From the NCBI RefSeq assembly GCF_900187885.1, contig NZ_FYEK01000027.1, forward strand, positions 87,630 to 151,629: a stretch of DNA of 64,000 bases, written 5' to 3'. This document shows positions 24,260 through 32,952 of this stretch, piece after piece (the stretch's first letter is position 1; each line of letters begins with the position of its first letter). Under the pieces are notes generated by a model. That model worked only from the letters and a program-made list of their open reading frames with translations. It did not search any database and was not told the DNA's origin. A program made the position numbers and the translations under genes. Source of the DNA: Thermoflexus hugenholtzii JAD2. Lineage in GTDB: Bacteria; Chloroflexota; Anaerolineae; Thermoflexales; Thermoflexaceae.

Positions 24260-26442
24260 CGGCTCGCTCCCTCCTTTCCCTCAAGGCGTGAAGGCATCCC
24301 GCCCGGATCCATCGGGGCGCGGGGCAGACGGATGTGAAAGGCTGTGCCCTGGCCCGGGGCGCTTTCCACCCGGATCTCCCCGCCGAACCGCTGGATGAGC
24401 AACTTCACCCACCACAGGCCGAAGCCCAGCTTTTTCGGCGCGCGCTTGGTGGAGAAATCCAGCTCGAAGATCCGCTCCTGGATCTCCGGGGGGATCCCCG
24501 GCCCGTTGTCCCGGACGGTGAGGATCACGTCCTGGGGGCCGGCGGCTCCCTCGATGCGGATCCAGCCGCTCTCCCCCAGGGCCTCCACCGCGTTCTCGAT
24601 CAGGTTGAAGAAGACCAGGGCCAGCTGGGGCTCCCCGGCCATCACCGGTGGCAGATCCTCCAGCCCGACGACCTCCAGCCGGATCCCCTCCGGGATCCGC
24701 AGATCTCGCAGGGCCATCTCCAGACAGGGGAGGACCGGGATGGGGCGGGGGGCCATCGGCCGCAGGTAGACCATGGCCTCCCGCACCGCGTCCATCGCCG
24801 CCCGGGCCCGGCTTTCGATCTCCTGCAGGATCGCGTGGAGATAAGCGTCTTCGAGGAGGGCCGGCCGCTTCTCCCGCAGCCCCTCCAGGCGCGCCGGGAT
24901 CAGGCCGATGTAGTTGTTGAGGCGGTGGAGGAGGTTGGCGGCGATGTCGCCGACGGCGGCGAAGGCCTCCATGATCGCCTGACGCTCCCGGGCCTCCTGA
25001 AGGGCCCGGACGTGTTCGGCCAGCTGGACAGCCAGGGCGGCGTGGTTGGCCAGGATGATCAGCAGACGCTGGTCGCGCTCGGTGAAGGTGCGCGGGCGGG
25101 AGGAATGGACGACGAACACTCCGCGGACGGCGCCGGTGGGGTCCAGCATCGGCACGGCCAGGGCCCATCCGCCGGTCTCGAAGGAGAGGGGGCGGCGGGC
25201 CCGGCACACCGCCTCGGCCAGCCCGGCGGTCCCGGCCATGGTGGGGTGGGTGGCGAAGGCGAGGGCCGGCGGGCCCTCGGGGTGGATCAGCCAGATGGCG
25301 CCGTCGGAGGCCTGCAGCAGCTCGCAGGCCAGGGCGACGGCGTGGGCGAAGAGGGCCTCGCGGCCGGCATGGAGGAGCTGCCCGGTGATCTCCTGCATAC
25401 CCCGCAGCAGCCGCATCTCCTGGAGGGCGATCACCGCCCGGGCGGCCAGCATCTCCAGCAGCCGCTGGTCGGCCTCCGTGAAGGCCCCGGGCTCCGGGCT
25501 TTCCAGGTTCAGCACGCCCTCCGCCTCCCCGCCGGCTCCGATCAGCGGCACGGCGAGCTCCGCGCGGATCTCGTGACCGGCCAGCCAGGGCCGATAGATC
25601 GAGGCCCAGGGCGAGGTGTGCAGGTCATCGATGCGCAGCGAGCGGCCGTGGACGGCCACCCATCCGACGATGCTGGTCTCGTCCAGGTCCAGCTCGGGCG
25701 CTACATTGGGGAGCAGAGGGCGGCCGATCACCGCGCCCAGCACCAGGCGCCGGCGCCCGCGGTCCACCAGGCGCAGCGTGCCGAAACGGGCGCCGGTCAG
25801 CTCCAGGGCGATCCGCAGGATGGCCTCCAGCACCTCCTGGGGATCGGCCCGGGCGCTGAGGAGGTGATCCATGCGCCGCAGCTCTTCCAGCTCACGGGTG
25901 GCCCGGCCCAGCGCCTGCCGGAGGCGCTCCATGGCCCGCGCCCGCTGCAGGGCGAGGGTGGCCAGGCCGGTGAAGGCCTCGATGGCTTCGATCTCCTCTT
26001 CGGTGAAGGGGCGCTCCTCCCGGCATGAGAGGTAGAGCACTCCCACCGGCCCCTCGGCGGTCAGCAGAGGCCAGCACCCCACGCTGCGGGCGCCCGCCGC
26101 CTGTTTCGCGGGATGGATGGGGATGTCCGGCGCCTCCCAGGAGAGGACGCGCCGTCGATGGAGAAGCGCATGGGCGGCCATCCCGTCCGGCCGGGGCCAG
26201 TCCGGCCCGGTGAGCTCCCCGGTCTTCCCCACAGCCACGCGGGAGGCTGGATCCAGGCCGCCCTGTTCCGGATCGTAGCAGAACAGGATGGCGGCGGGCG
26301 CCTCCCGGCCCTCCAGCAGGCGGAGGGCCTCCTCCCCGATGCGGCGCATGCATTCGGGGAGCGGCGTTTCAGGGGGGAGGCCGGCCAGGCGCTCCCCCGC
26401 CGCCTTCAGGCGCTGGCACAGCTCGCGCATCGCCGGGGTCAT
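24256..26442 (-). CDS. soluble multi-GAF sensor histidine kinase
   Basis: 728 aa without membrane segments. Three GAF-type sensor domains (about 15-165, 190-340, 350-500) precede a HisKA-like helix pair with the variant H-box LLHRLNNYIGL and a HATPase domain: N-box FFNLIENAVEAL, G1 DNGPGIP, G2 LGFGLWWVK. It is cytosolic, so it probably senses small molecules, redox or light through a GAF-bound cofactor; no chromophore cysteine was identified. ATG 26442 was chosen because it lies after the promoter and starts the helical N-terminus. It is translationally coupled to the double-receiver regulator. Confidence 0.9.
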   Translation of the reverse strand: MTPAMRELCQRLKAAGERLAGLPPETPLPECMRRIGEEALRLLEGREAPAAILFCYDPEQGGLDPASRVAVGKTGELTGPDWPRPDGMAAHALLHRRRVLSWEAPDIPIHPAKQAAGARSVGCWPLLTAEGPVGVLYLSCREERPFTEEEIEAIEAFTGLATLALQRARAMERLRQALGRATRELEELRRMDHLLSARADPQEVLEAILRIALELTGARFGTLRLVDRGRRRLVLGAVIGRPLLPNVAPELDLDETSIVGWVAVHGRSLRIDDLHTSPWASIYRPWLAGHEIRAELAVPLIGAGGEAEGVLNLESPEPGAFTEADQRLLEMLAARAVIALQEMRLLRGMQEITGQLLHAGREALFAHAVALACELLQASDGAIWLIHPEGPPALAFATHPTMAGTAGLAEAVCRARRPLSFETGGWALAVPMLDPTGAVRGVFVVHSSRPRTFTERDQRLLIILANHAALAVQLAEHVRALQEARERQAIMEAFAAVGDIAANLLHRLNNYIGLIPARLEGLREKRPALLEDAYLHAILQEIESRARAAMDAVREAMVYLRPMAPRPIPVLPCLEMALRDLRIPEGIRLEVVGLEDLPPVMAGEPQLALVFFNLIENAVEALGESGWIRIEGAAGPQDVILTVRDNGPGIPPEIQERIFELDFSTKRAPKKLGFGLWWVKLLIQRFGGEIRVESAPGQGTAFHIRLPRAPMDPGGMPSRLEGKEGASR

Positions 26443-26505
26443 CCGAAACCGCCGAGGCCCGGCAGGGCGATGGCGCCCATCCGCCCTGCCGGATTTTGAA
26501 GGGGA

Positions 26506-26533
26506 ATTATACAAAGCGGAGCCCTCGCTGCAA
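26506..26533 (-). promoter_or_regulatory. sigma-70-type promoter of the kinase-regulator operon
   Basis: TTGCAG (26533-26528), 16-bp spacer, TATAAT (26511-26506). The expected transcript begins near 26499, just ahead of an 11-bp stem hairpin (26459-26469/26482-26492), CCGGCAGGGCG with its complement, that ends 17 nt before the ATG. Confidence 0.65.
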
Positions 26534-26548
26534 CTTCTCACCGCTCGC

Positions 26549-27940
26549 TCAGCCCCGGCGACGGGACTCCGGGCGAGGGAGCGGGGTGCGGTAGGGAGGG
26601 ATCTCCAGGGTGATCACCGTCACCCGGGTCTCATCGCTTAATCGAGAAGCAATGCGTGGATCCAGCTTCTCCAGCTGATCCAGGGGGATGGCGGTGGTGA
26701 TCACCGTGGGCAGCTTCGCCAGGTAGCGGAAGTTGAGCAGCTGATACAGCTTCTCCCGGGCCCAGGGGGTGGCGCTCTCCAGCCCCAGGTCGTCCAGGAC
26801 TAGGAAGGGGACGAGCTTGGCCTCGTCGAAGCGTCGGTCGTAGGGCGCGTCGCTCCGGGGGTGGAAGGCGGCGCGCAGCCAGTCCAGGAGGTCGGGGACC
26901 GCCACGAAGAGGACGGGGGTCCCGCGGGCGGCTACGGCGTTGGCGATGGCCGCCGCCAGGTGCGTTTTGCCGGCGCCGTAGCGGCCGAACAGCACCAGCC
27001 AGCCGTGGGGGTGCTCCGCGTAGGCCCGGGCCATGCGGATCGCCTCCCGCAGGTTGTCGCGCTCGCGAGGCGAGAGCTCCGGCCGCTCCCGGAAGGTCTC
27101 GAAGGTCATCTCCTGGAGCAGGGGGAGGAGGTTCAGATCAGGCCCCGCGGTGGGACCGCCCCGCCGGAAATCGGGAGCCAGGATGTGCACGATCTCCACC
27201 AGCCGGGCGTCCTGGAGGCGGGAGCGCAGGCGGGGCTCGAAGGCCTCCAAAGAGAGATTGGTGGTGATCACCGTGGGCAGGCGGGCGTTGTATCGCCAGT
27301 CCAGGAGCTGGAACAGCTTCTCCTGAGCCCATGGCGTGCTCTGCTGCGCCCCCAGGTCGTCCAGGATCAGGACGGGAGCTTCCCGCAGCTGCCAGAACCG
27401 TTCCTCATAGGAGACCTCGGCCTCCGGATGGAAGGCTGCTCGCAGCTCGTCCAGCAAGTCGGGGACGGGGATGAAGAGGGCGGCGACCCCCCGCTCCAGC
27501 AAGCGATGGGCGATGGCGGCGGCCAGATGCGTCTTGCCGCACCCGGTCCCGCCCCGCAGCACCAGCCAGCCCTGCGGGTCCTCGGCGAAGGCCTTTGCCC
27601 GTTCGTAAGCGCGCCGCAGGCTCCGGGCATGATCCGGGGGGAGGCCCCGCCCGTCCGGCAGGAAGTTCTCGAAGCGCTTGTCCACAAGGGCCCGCAGGGG
27701 GCCGGCTGCCTGGATCCGCTGGCGGAACTCTGCGGCCTGGCGCTCCGTCTGGCAGGCGCAGGGGATCGCCCGGCCGAACAAAGGATGGCCGGGGGGCACG
27801 TCGTAAGAGATGTAGCCCAGCCCGCCGCAGATCGGGCAGGCCTCCGAGCCCTCCAGCGATGGAGCGCCCGGGAGCTCATCCCGGGTCTCATCGCCGGCGC
27901 TTTTTCCAGGTTTCGGCAGCACGTCGCCAATATGCTTCAT
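26549..27940 (-). CDS. tandem-AAA+ DnaC/DnaI-like helicase loader
   Basis: 463 aa. An N-terminal zinc-finger-like part (C35-P-I-C38 ... C61-A-C63) precedes two complete DnaC/IstB-type AAA+ modules: Walker A GGTGCGKT (130-137) with Walker B LILDDL (191-196), and Walker A GRYGAGKT (319-326) with Walker B LVLDDL (379-384). Both share the motif order AEDPQGWLVL/AEHPHGWLVL, PDLLDELRAAFHP/PDLLDWLRAAFHP and LPTVITT, so the second arose by internal duplication. Ordinary DnaC/DnaI loaders have one AAA+ module in about 250-310 aa. It is last in an operon with dnaB and a DnaD-like gene (53-nt overlap), which fixes its role as loader of DnaB with good likelihood. Confidence 0.85.
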   Translation of the reverse strand: MKHIGDVLPKPGKSAGDETRDELPGAPSLEGSEACPICGGLGYISYDVPPGHPLFGRAIPCACQTERQAAEFRQRIQAAGPLRALVDKRFENFLPDGRGLPPDHARSLRRAYERAKAFAEDPQGWLVLRGGTGCGKTHLAAAIAHRLLERGVAALFIPVPDLLDELRAAFHPEAEVSYEERFWQLREAPVLILDDLGAQQSTPWAQEKLFQLLDWRYNARLPTVITTNLSLEAFEPRLRSRLQDARLVEIVHILAPDFRRGGPTAGPDLNLLPLLQEMTFETFRERPELSPRERDNLREAIRMARAYAEHPHGWLVLFGRYGAGKTHLAAAIANAVAARGTPVLFVAVPDLLDWLRAAFHPRSDAPYDRRFDEAKLVPFLVLDDLGLESATPWAREKLYQLLNFRYLAKLPTVITTAIPLDQLEKLDPRIASRLSDETRVTVITLEIPPYRTPLPRPESRRRG

Positions 27941-28580
27941 CCAGGCCTCCGGTCTCCCGGCCTTCGGTTGCCCAGCGCTCCAGGATGCGGCGGACGTAAG
28001 ACCAGCGGCGGACGTTGCGGGAGACGGCGATGCGGAGGGCCTCCTCGATCCACTCCGCCGGATAGGTCCGGGCGGCCTCCTCCAGCTCCTGGGCGATCAA
28101 TGGGGTGAGGGGTCCGATGTTCTGCTCGTAAAGGGCGAAAAGGTTCGGCCGGTCGGCGACCAGGACGGCGGACTCGCCGAGCTCGAGGGAGGCCGGGCGC
28201 TCGCCCCGTCGGATGGCCTCGTAGGCCAGACGCCCTCGCGGCGTGTTCAGGAAGTAGAGGTCATCCGTCCGCCCATCCTCCTCGATCCGCACATGCAGCA
28301 GGGTGCCCCGGGCGACCGCTCGGTTCAGGCCCTCGCGGATCTCGTGAGCGGGGAGGGCGGCGGTCAGGGCGGGATCGGCCTCCAGCTCCGAGCGCCGGGC
28401 GTAGCGCAGGGGGCCGCTGCGGCGGGCCATGTGATAGAAGCAGACCAGGGTCACCCGCAGCTCCCCCGGGTGATCGATGCGAGGGAGCAGCTCGGTGAAG
28501 AAAGCCTCCGGGAGGGGCACCGTGCGGGTTTTGCCGCCCGGGAAGCCAGTGAAGGGCCTCGCCTCATTCCCCCTCGTCAC
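27888..28580 (-). CDS. DnaD-like replication initiation protein
   Basis: 230 aa. The N-terminal winged-helix-like region (KTRTVPLPEAFFTELLPRID) is followed by a C-terminal DnaD/DnaB-II domain (NLFALYEQNIGPLTPLIAQE, ...YPAEWIEEALRIAVSRNVRR, WSYVRRILERW). In Firmicutes, DnaD recruits the helicase and loader to the origin; the same role is inferred. The start is GTG 28580, which overlaps the dnaB TGA (GTGA) and has AGGAG 8 nt upstream. It overlaps the downstream loader gene by 53 nt, so the three proteins are made together. Confidence 0.8.
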   Translation of the reverse strand: MTRGNEARPFTGFPGGKTRTVPLPEAFFTELLPRIDHPGELRVTLVCFYHMARRSGPLRYARRSELEADPALTAALPAHEIREGLNRAVARGTLLHVRIEEDGRTDDLYFLNTPRGRLAYEAIRRGERPASLELGESAVLVADRPNLFALYEQNIGPLTPLIAQELEEAARTYPAEWIEEALRIAVSRNVRRWSYVRRILERWATEGRETGGLDEAYWRRAAETWKKRRR

Positions 28581-29932
28581 AGCCGGATCTCCTGCTTGTG
28601 CAGATCGACGAACTGGGCCTGCTGCGGTCGGAAATACAGCTCGACGGTCCCGATCGGCCCGTTGCGGTGCTTGGCCACGATGATCTCCGCGATGTTCTTG
28701 CGATCCGTGTCCGGATTGTAGATCTCGTCCCGGTAGATGAAGATCACCACGTCCGAGTCCTGCTCGATGCTGCCGCTCTCGCGGAGATCGGCCAGGATGG
28801 GCCGTTTGTCGTGGCGCTGCTCCACAGCCCGGGAGAGCTGGGAGGCGGCGACCACGGGGATGTTGAGCTCCCGGGCCAGGCTCTTGAGGGCGCGGGAGAT
28901 GTAGGAGATCTCCTGCACCCGGTTCTCCGCCCGGATATCCGCCGTCATCAGCTGGAGGTAATCCACGATCAGGAGATCGAGCCCGTGCTCGGCGTAGAGG
29001 CGCCGGGCCTTGGCCCGCAGCTGCAGGGCGGAGATGGCCGGGGTGTCGTCGATCCAGATGGGGAGCTCCGAGAGAGTGCTCACGGCGTGCACGAAGCGCG
29101 GCCACTCGTCCTCCCGCAGCTCTCCCAGCCGCAGGCGCTGGCCCTCGATCCCCGTCTCCTGGGTCACCAGCCGGTGCACCACCTGCTCCGCGGACATCTC
29201 CAGGGAGAAGATGGCCACCCGCTGGCGGTAGCGCTTGGCGGCGTTGAGGGCGAAGGAGAGCAGCAGCGACGTCTTCCCCACCCCGGGCCGGGCGGCCACG
29301 ATCACCAGGTCGGAGCGCTGTAGCCCCCCCAGCAGTCGGTCCAGGTCCCGGAAGCCGGTGGGGATGCCCAGGGGCTCCCCCCGGTGCTCATAGAGATACT
29401 CGATGTGCTCGTAATAGGCCCGCAGGAGGTCGCGGATCGATTGAACGTCCCGGATCAGACGGCGCTGGGCCACGGCGAAGAGGGCCGCCTCCGCCCGGTC
29501 CAGCAGCTCGTCGACCTCGCCGGGTGGCTCCTCGTAGGCCATGCGGGCGATCTGGGTGGCGGCCTCCAGCAGGCGCCGCCGGATGGCGTCCCGCTCCACC
29601 AGGCGGGCGTAATCCAGGGCGTGCACCGTGGTGGGGACGCGGGCGGCCAGCCCGATGAGGAAGCCCCGTCCGCCCACTTCCTGGAGGCGTCCCTGGCGTT
29701 CCAGCTCGTCGGCCACCGTGACCGGATCGATGGCCTCCCGCCGGTCGTGGAGGGCCAGATAGGCCTCCCAGATCCAGCGGTGCTTCTCCAGGAAGAAGTC
29801 CTCCGGCCGCAGCATGGTCGCCAGCGTGTGGATGAGCTCGGGGTCCAGGAGGATCGCTCCCAGGACGGCCTCCTCGGCCTCCAGGTTGTGGGGAGCCAGG
29901 GGCACCCGCTCGGCCAGCTCCGGTGTGGTCAT
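28577..29932 (-). CDS. dnaB: replicative DNA helicase
   Basis: 451-aa hexameric 5'-3' fork helicase. The N-terminal primase-interacting domain (PHNLEAEEAVLGAILLDPEL) is followed by a RecA-like domain with Walker A ARPGVGKTSL, Walker B LLIVDYLQLM, and C-terminal KHRNGPIGTVELYF. No intein is present. AGGAGG is 6 nt before ATG 29932. It is first gene of the dnaB/dnaD-like/loader operon. Confidence 0.95.
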   Translation of the reverse strand: MTTPELAERVPLAPHNLEAEEAVLGAILLDPELIHTLATMLRPEDFFLEKHRWIWEAYLALHDRREAIDPVTVADELERQGRLQEVGGRGFLIGLAARVPTTVHALDYARLVERDAIRRRLLEAATQIARMAYEEPPGEVDELLDRAEAALFAVAQRRLIRDVQSIRDLLRAYYEHIEYLYEHRGEPLGIPTGFRDLDRLLGGLQRSDLVIVAARPGVGKTSLLLSFALNAAKRYRQRVAIFSLEMSAEQVVHRLVTQETGIEGQRLRLGELREDEWPRFVHAVSTLSELPIWIDDTPAISALQLRAKARRLYAEHGLDLLIVDYLQLMTADIRAENRVQEISYISRALKSLARELNIPVVAASQLSRAVEQRHDKRPILADLRESGSIEQDSDVVIFIYRDEIYNPDTDRKNIAEIIVAKHRNGPIGTVELYFRPQQAQFVDLHKQEIRL

Positions 29933-30266
29933 CCCTTCCTCCTGCCGGGTGGCAATGGCGCACGGGGGTGATTTTCAGCTCCCCCCAGCACCCTTTCACC
30001 GGGCTCGTCGGCGCGGCCCGGGGGGCTCCCGTTGCGGTGCTCCAGGCAGGGAGCCGGGCGCGCGCACGACGCGAGACGCCGGCGGTCAAGACGCAAACCG
30101 GCCGCCCGCTCTCCCCCCGGAATCCGGGTGTCTGGGATCCTGAGGGTCTGCGGACGCTCGGGAAAGCCGGGGGTTGCGGTTCCGCGCGGTCCGGCCTTCG
30201 GGTGCGGGGAAAGAGGCGGCGGCCTGGTCCCCAGGGGAGCGGCCCGGGCGATCTCCGGCGGGGCCC
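29933..30266. other. 334-bp GC-rich gap upstream of dnaB
   Basis: No gene was recognised. On the minus strand it could form a long hairpin with GGCTCCC / GGGAGCC arms (about 30051-30026) just before dnaB. It shows no match that I can recall to RNase P, SRP, 6S or tmRNA consensus elements. It should contain the dnaB promoter. Confidence 0.35.
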
Positions 30267-30785
30267 TCACTCCTCCCCGCCCTCGCCCAGGTCGTCCAGA
30301 TCGAGGGATTCGATCAGATCGCGGAAGGGGGACTCCTCGAGCTTCGCCTCGGGGCTCTCCAGGCTCTCGCTCTCGATCTCCTCCTCCCGCGGGTTGACCC
30401 CCGCCCGCTCCATCACGTCCTCATCCACATAGATGGGCACGCGGGCCCGGACCGCGAGGGCGATGGCGTCGCTGGGACGGGAGTCGATCTCCAAGCGCCG
30501 GGAGTCCATCTGGATGATGATGCGAGCGTAGAAGGTGTCGTTGCGGAGATCGTTGACCACCACGTAGAGCACCGTCCCCCCCATCTCGGTGATCACGTTC
30601 TTGAGGAGGTCGTGGGTGAGGGGGCGGGCCACCTCGATCTGCTGCAACTCGATGTTGATGGCCTCCGCCTCATAGGGGCCGATCCAGATCGGAAGGTAAC
30701 GGTCGCTCTCCCGCTCCCGCAGGATGATCACCCGATGCTGGGACATCAGGCTGGCGCGGATGCTGTCGATCACCACCTCAATCAT
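30267..30785 (-). CDS. BFN-domain (bifunctional nuclease, DUF151) protein
   Basis: 172 aa. The BFN domain covers about residues 1-135: SQHRVIILRERESDRYLPIW, IGPYEAEAI, RPLTHDLLKNVI and the conserved DSRPSDAIALAVRARVPIYV. A 40-residue acidic tail (ESESLESPEAKLEESPF...) follows. Relatives are described as nucleases or as regulators of RNA/protein stability; the exact activity here is not predictable. The start is supported by GGGGGAGG. Confidence 0.85.
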   Translation of the reverse strand: MIEVVIDSIRASLMSQHRVIILRERESDRYLPIWIGPYEAEAINIELQQIEVARPLTHDLLKNVITEMGGTVLYVVVNDLRNDTFYARIIIQMDSRRLEIDSRPSDAIALAVRARVPIYVDEDVMERAGVNPREEEIESESLESPEAKLEESPFRDLIESLDLDDLGEGGEE

Positions 30786-30841
30786 CGCAGCCTCCCCCGG
30801 CTCGTTCCGCCGACGCCATCTCGTTCAGGGTTCTTAACTCG

Positions 30842-30850
30842 ATTATACCA
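30842..30850 (-). promoter_or_regulatory. extended -10 promoter of the BFN gene
   Basis: TGG-TATAAT on the minus strand (TATAAT at 30847-30842) gives an extended -10. The -35 position is weak (TTCCCT). It lies 57 nt before ATG 30785. Confidence 0.5.
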
Positions 30851-30981
30851 CCAGGGTCAAGGAGGGAAGGGAACGCCGCGGGGCCGCGCCCCGACGGTCG
30901 AGATCCCGTTCCCTCTCTCCGAGGGGAAAGCCGGGCTACCATAGAGGGGCAGGGATCCCCGAAGGACAGGAGGCCGCGTCG

Positions 30982-32550
30982 ATGACGGCGCTGGAGCTGG
31001 ACGGCGAACATCTCACCCTGGAGGATGTGGTGGCGGTAGCCCGGGGACGGCGCCCGGTGGCCCTGGCCCCCGAGGCCTGGGCTCGGGTCCGACGAAGCCG
31101 GGAGGCGGTGGAGCGATTGCTCGCCCGGGGGGCGGTGATCTACGGGGTGACCACCGGGTTCGGACACCTGCGGAACATCCGCATCTCCCCGGAGCAGGCG
31201 TCGCTTCTGCAGCACAACCTGTTGCAGAGCCACGCGGTCGGGGTGGGGCCGGAGCTCTCGGAGGAGCAGGTGCGGGCGATGATGGTGGCCCGGCTGAACT
31301 CCCTGGCCCGGGGCCACTCCGGGGTCCGCCCGGAGGTCCTCCAGCTGCTCATCGAGATGCTCAACCGGGGGGTCCATCCCGTGGTCCCGGCCCAGGGCTC
31401 CCTGGGGGCCAGCGGGGACCTGGCGCCGCTGGCCCATATGGCGTTGCCGATGATCGGCCTGGGGGAGGCCATCGTCGGGGGCCGGCGGCTGCCCGGAGCC
31501 GCCGCCCTGGAGGCGGCGGGGCTGCGGCCGCTGCGGCTGGAGGCCAAGGAGGGCCTGGCCCTGATCAACGGGACGGCCTTCATGGCCGGGATCGGCGCCC
31601 TGGTCACTTACGACGCCGAGATCCTGGTGCAGACCGCGGATGTGGTGGGGGCGATGACCCTGGAGGCCCTGGAGGGATCCGTCGTCCCCTTCGACGAGCG
31701 CCTCCACCGGGTGCGGCCCCATCCCCGGCAGATGGACTGCGCGGCGTTCCTGCGGGCGCTGTTAGAGGGCAGCGAGCTGCTGAGCGATCCCCAGCGTCCC
31801 TCCCGGGTGCAGGATGCTTACTCCCTGCGCTGCATGCCCCAGGTGCACGGCGCGGTGCGGGACGTGGTGGCCTACGCCCGCTGGGCCCTGGAGATCGAGC
31901 TGAACAGCGCCACAGACAACCCGCTCATCTTCTGGGAAGAGGGGGAAGCGGAGCCCGCGGTGCTGTCGGGGGGGAATTTCCACGGCGAGCTGATCGCCCT
32001 GGCCATGGATTACCTGGCCATCGGCCTGGCGGAGCTGGCCAACATCTCGGAGCGCCGCCTCAACCGGCTGCTGGATCCGGCGGAGAACGAAGGGCGGTAT
32101 CCCCCCTTCTTGGCCCTGGACCCAGGGCTGCATTCCGGCTTCATGCTGGTGCAGTATACGGCGGCGGCCCTGGCCTCGGAGAACAAGGTGCTGGCCCACC
32201 CGGCCAGCGTGGACACCATCCCCTCCTCGGCGAACACGGAGGATCACGTGAGCATGGGCGCCACGGCCGTGCGCCACGCGGAGATGGTGTTGCGCAACGC
32301 CCAGCGGGTGGTGGCTGCGGAGCTGTTCGCAGCGGGCCAGGCCATCGACCTGCGCCGGCGGCAGGCCGGGCGTCCGCTGCGGATGGGGAAGGGGACGGCG
32401 GCGGCCTACGCCCTCCTCCGCCAGCACGTGCCCTTCCTGGAGGCGGACACGGTGATGGCGCCGTGGATGGAACGGGCCTGCCGGCTGGTGGCGGAAGGAC
32501 ACCTCCTGCGCGCCGCCCGAGAGGGGATCGCCGGATTGCGCGCCGAATGA
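30982..32550 (+). CDS. hutH: histidine ammonia-lyase
   Basis: 522-aa lyase that converts histidine to urocanate, the first step of histidine use. The MIO cofactor triad A143-S144-G145 is in GSLGASGDLAPLAHM. Further signatures are YGVTTGFG and QDAYSLRCMPQVHGA. ACAGGAGG precedes ATG 30982. No other hut genes are visible. The last codons (ARE-AE-stop region, GCCGAATGA) fall in the first hairpin of the repeat array at 32539, so the natural C-terminus may have been altered by insertion. Confidence 0.93.
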   Translation: MTALELDGEHLTLEDVVAVARGRRPVALAPEAWARVRRSREAVERLLARGAVIYGVTTGFGHLRNIRISPEQASLLQHNLLQSHAVGVGPELSEEQVRAMMVARLNSLARGHSGVRPEVLQLLIEMLNRGVHPVVPAQGSLGASGDLAPLAHMALPMIGLGEAIVGGRRLPGAAALEAAGLRPLRLEAKEGLALINGTAFMAGIGALVTYDAEILVQTADVVGAMTLEALEGSVVPFDERLHRVRPHPRQMDCAAFLRALLEGSELLSDPQRPSRVQDAYSLRCMPQVHGAVRDVVAYARWALEIELNSATDNPLIFWEEGEAEPAVLSGGNFHGELIALAMDYLAIGLAELANISERRLNRLLDPAENEGRYPPFLALDPGLHSGFMLVQYTAAALASENKVLAHPASVDTIPSSANTEDHVSMGATAVRHAEMVLRNAQRVVAAELFAAGQAIDLRRRQAGRPLRMGKGTAAAYALLRQHVPFLEADTVMAPWMERACRLVAEGHLLRAAREGIAGLRAE

Positions 32551-32835
32551 ATTCGGCCTGGGGGGCCTGTGGCCAACGGTCGGCCTGCGCCGACCGGAAA
32601 GGCGTTCTTTGCGTCGGCGGAGGCCGGCGCTTGGCGCGAAAGCGCCTTTGGAGGCCGATTTCAATCGGCGGGGAGGCCTTTGGCCGGCGGTCGGCCTGCG
32701 CGCCGAATCAATTCGGCCTCGAGAGGCCTTCGGCCAACGGTCGGCCTGCGCCGACCGAAAAAAGCGTTGGTGGAGGCCGATGCGGATGTGCAGCGTGGGG
32801 AGGAGGTCCGTTTCAATCGGGGTGAAAGTCTTCGG
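32539..32835. repeat. multi-hairpin repeat array 1 (subfamily A)
   Basis: Contains GCCGAATGAATTCGGC (32542-32557), GGTCGGCCTGCGCCGACC (32578-32595), GCCGATTTCAATCGGC (32654-32669) and GCCGAATCAATTCGGC (32702-32717), plus degenerate copies. All are 6-bp stems with four-base loops, or close variants. The order of elements recurs in array 4 at 50.1 kb. Open frames through it repeat words such as GRPAP and ADRK and look non-coding. It fills most of the gap 32551-32952. Confidence 0.85.
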
Positions 32836-32952
32836 CATGAGGGCCGACGGATCCCCTCGCGCATTTGCCCGGGTTCGTGACCAGGGGGCGTCCCGCCAGA
32901 GGCTCCGTGAAAGCCGAGTCCGATCTATGGATCGAGGAGAGATGGTTTGCGT

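Noticed and set aside
29933-30266. Possible structured RNA before dnaB
   Set aside because: GC-rich with one plausible hairpin, but none of the conserved elements of RNase P, SRP, 6S or tmRNA were found.
32539-32835. CRISPR array
   Set aside because: Repeat units are palindromic modules of differing spacing with conserved, not unique, intervening sequence, and no cas genes are present in the window.
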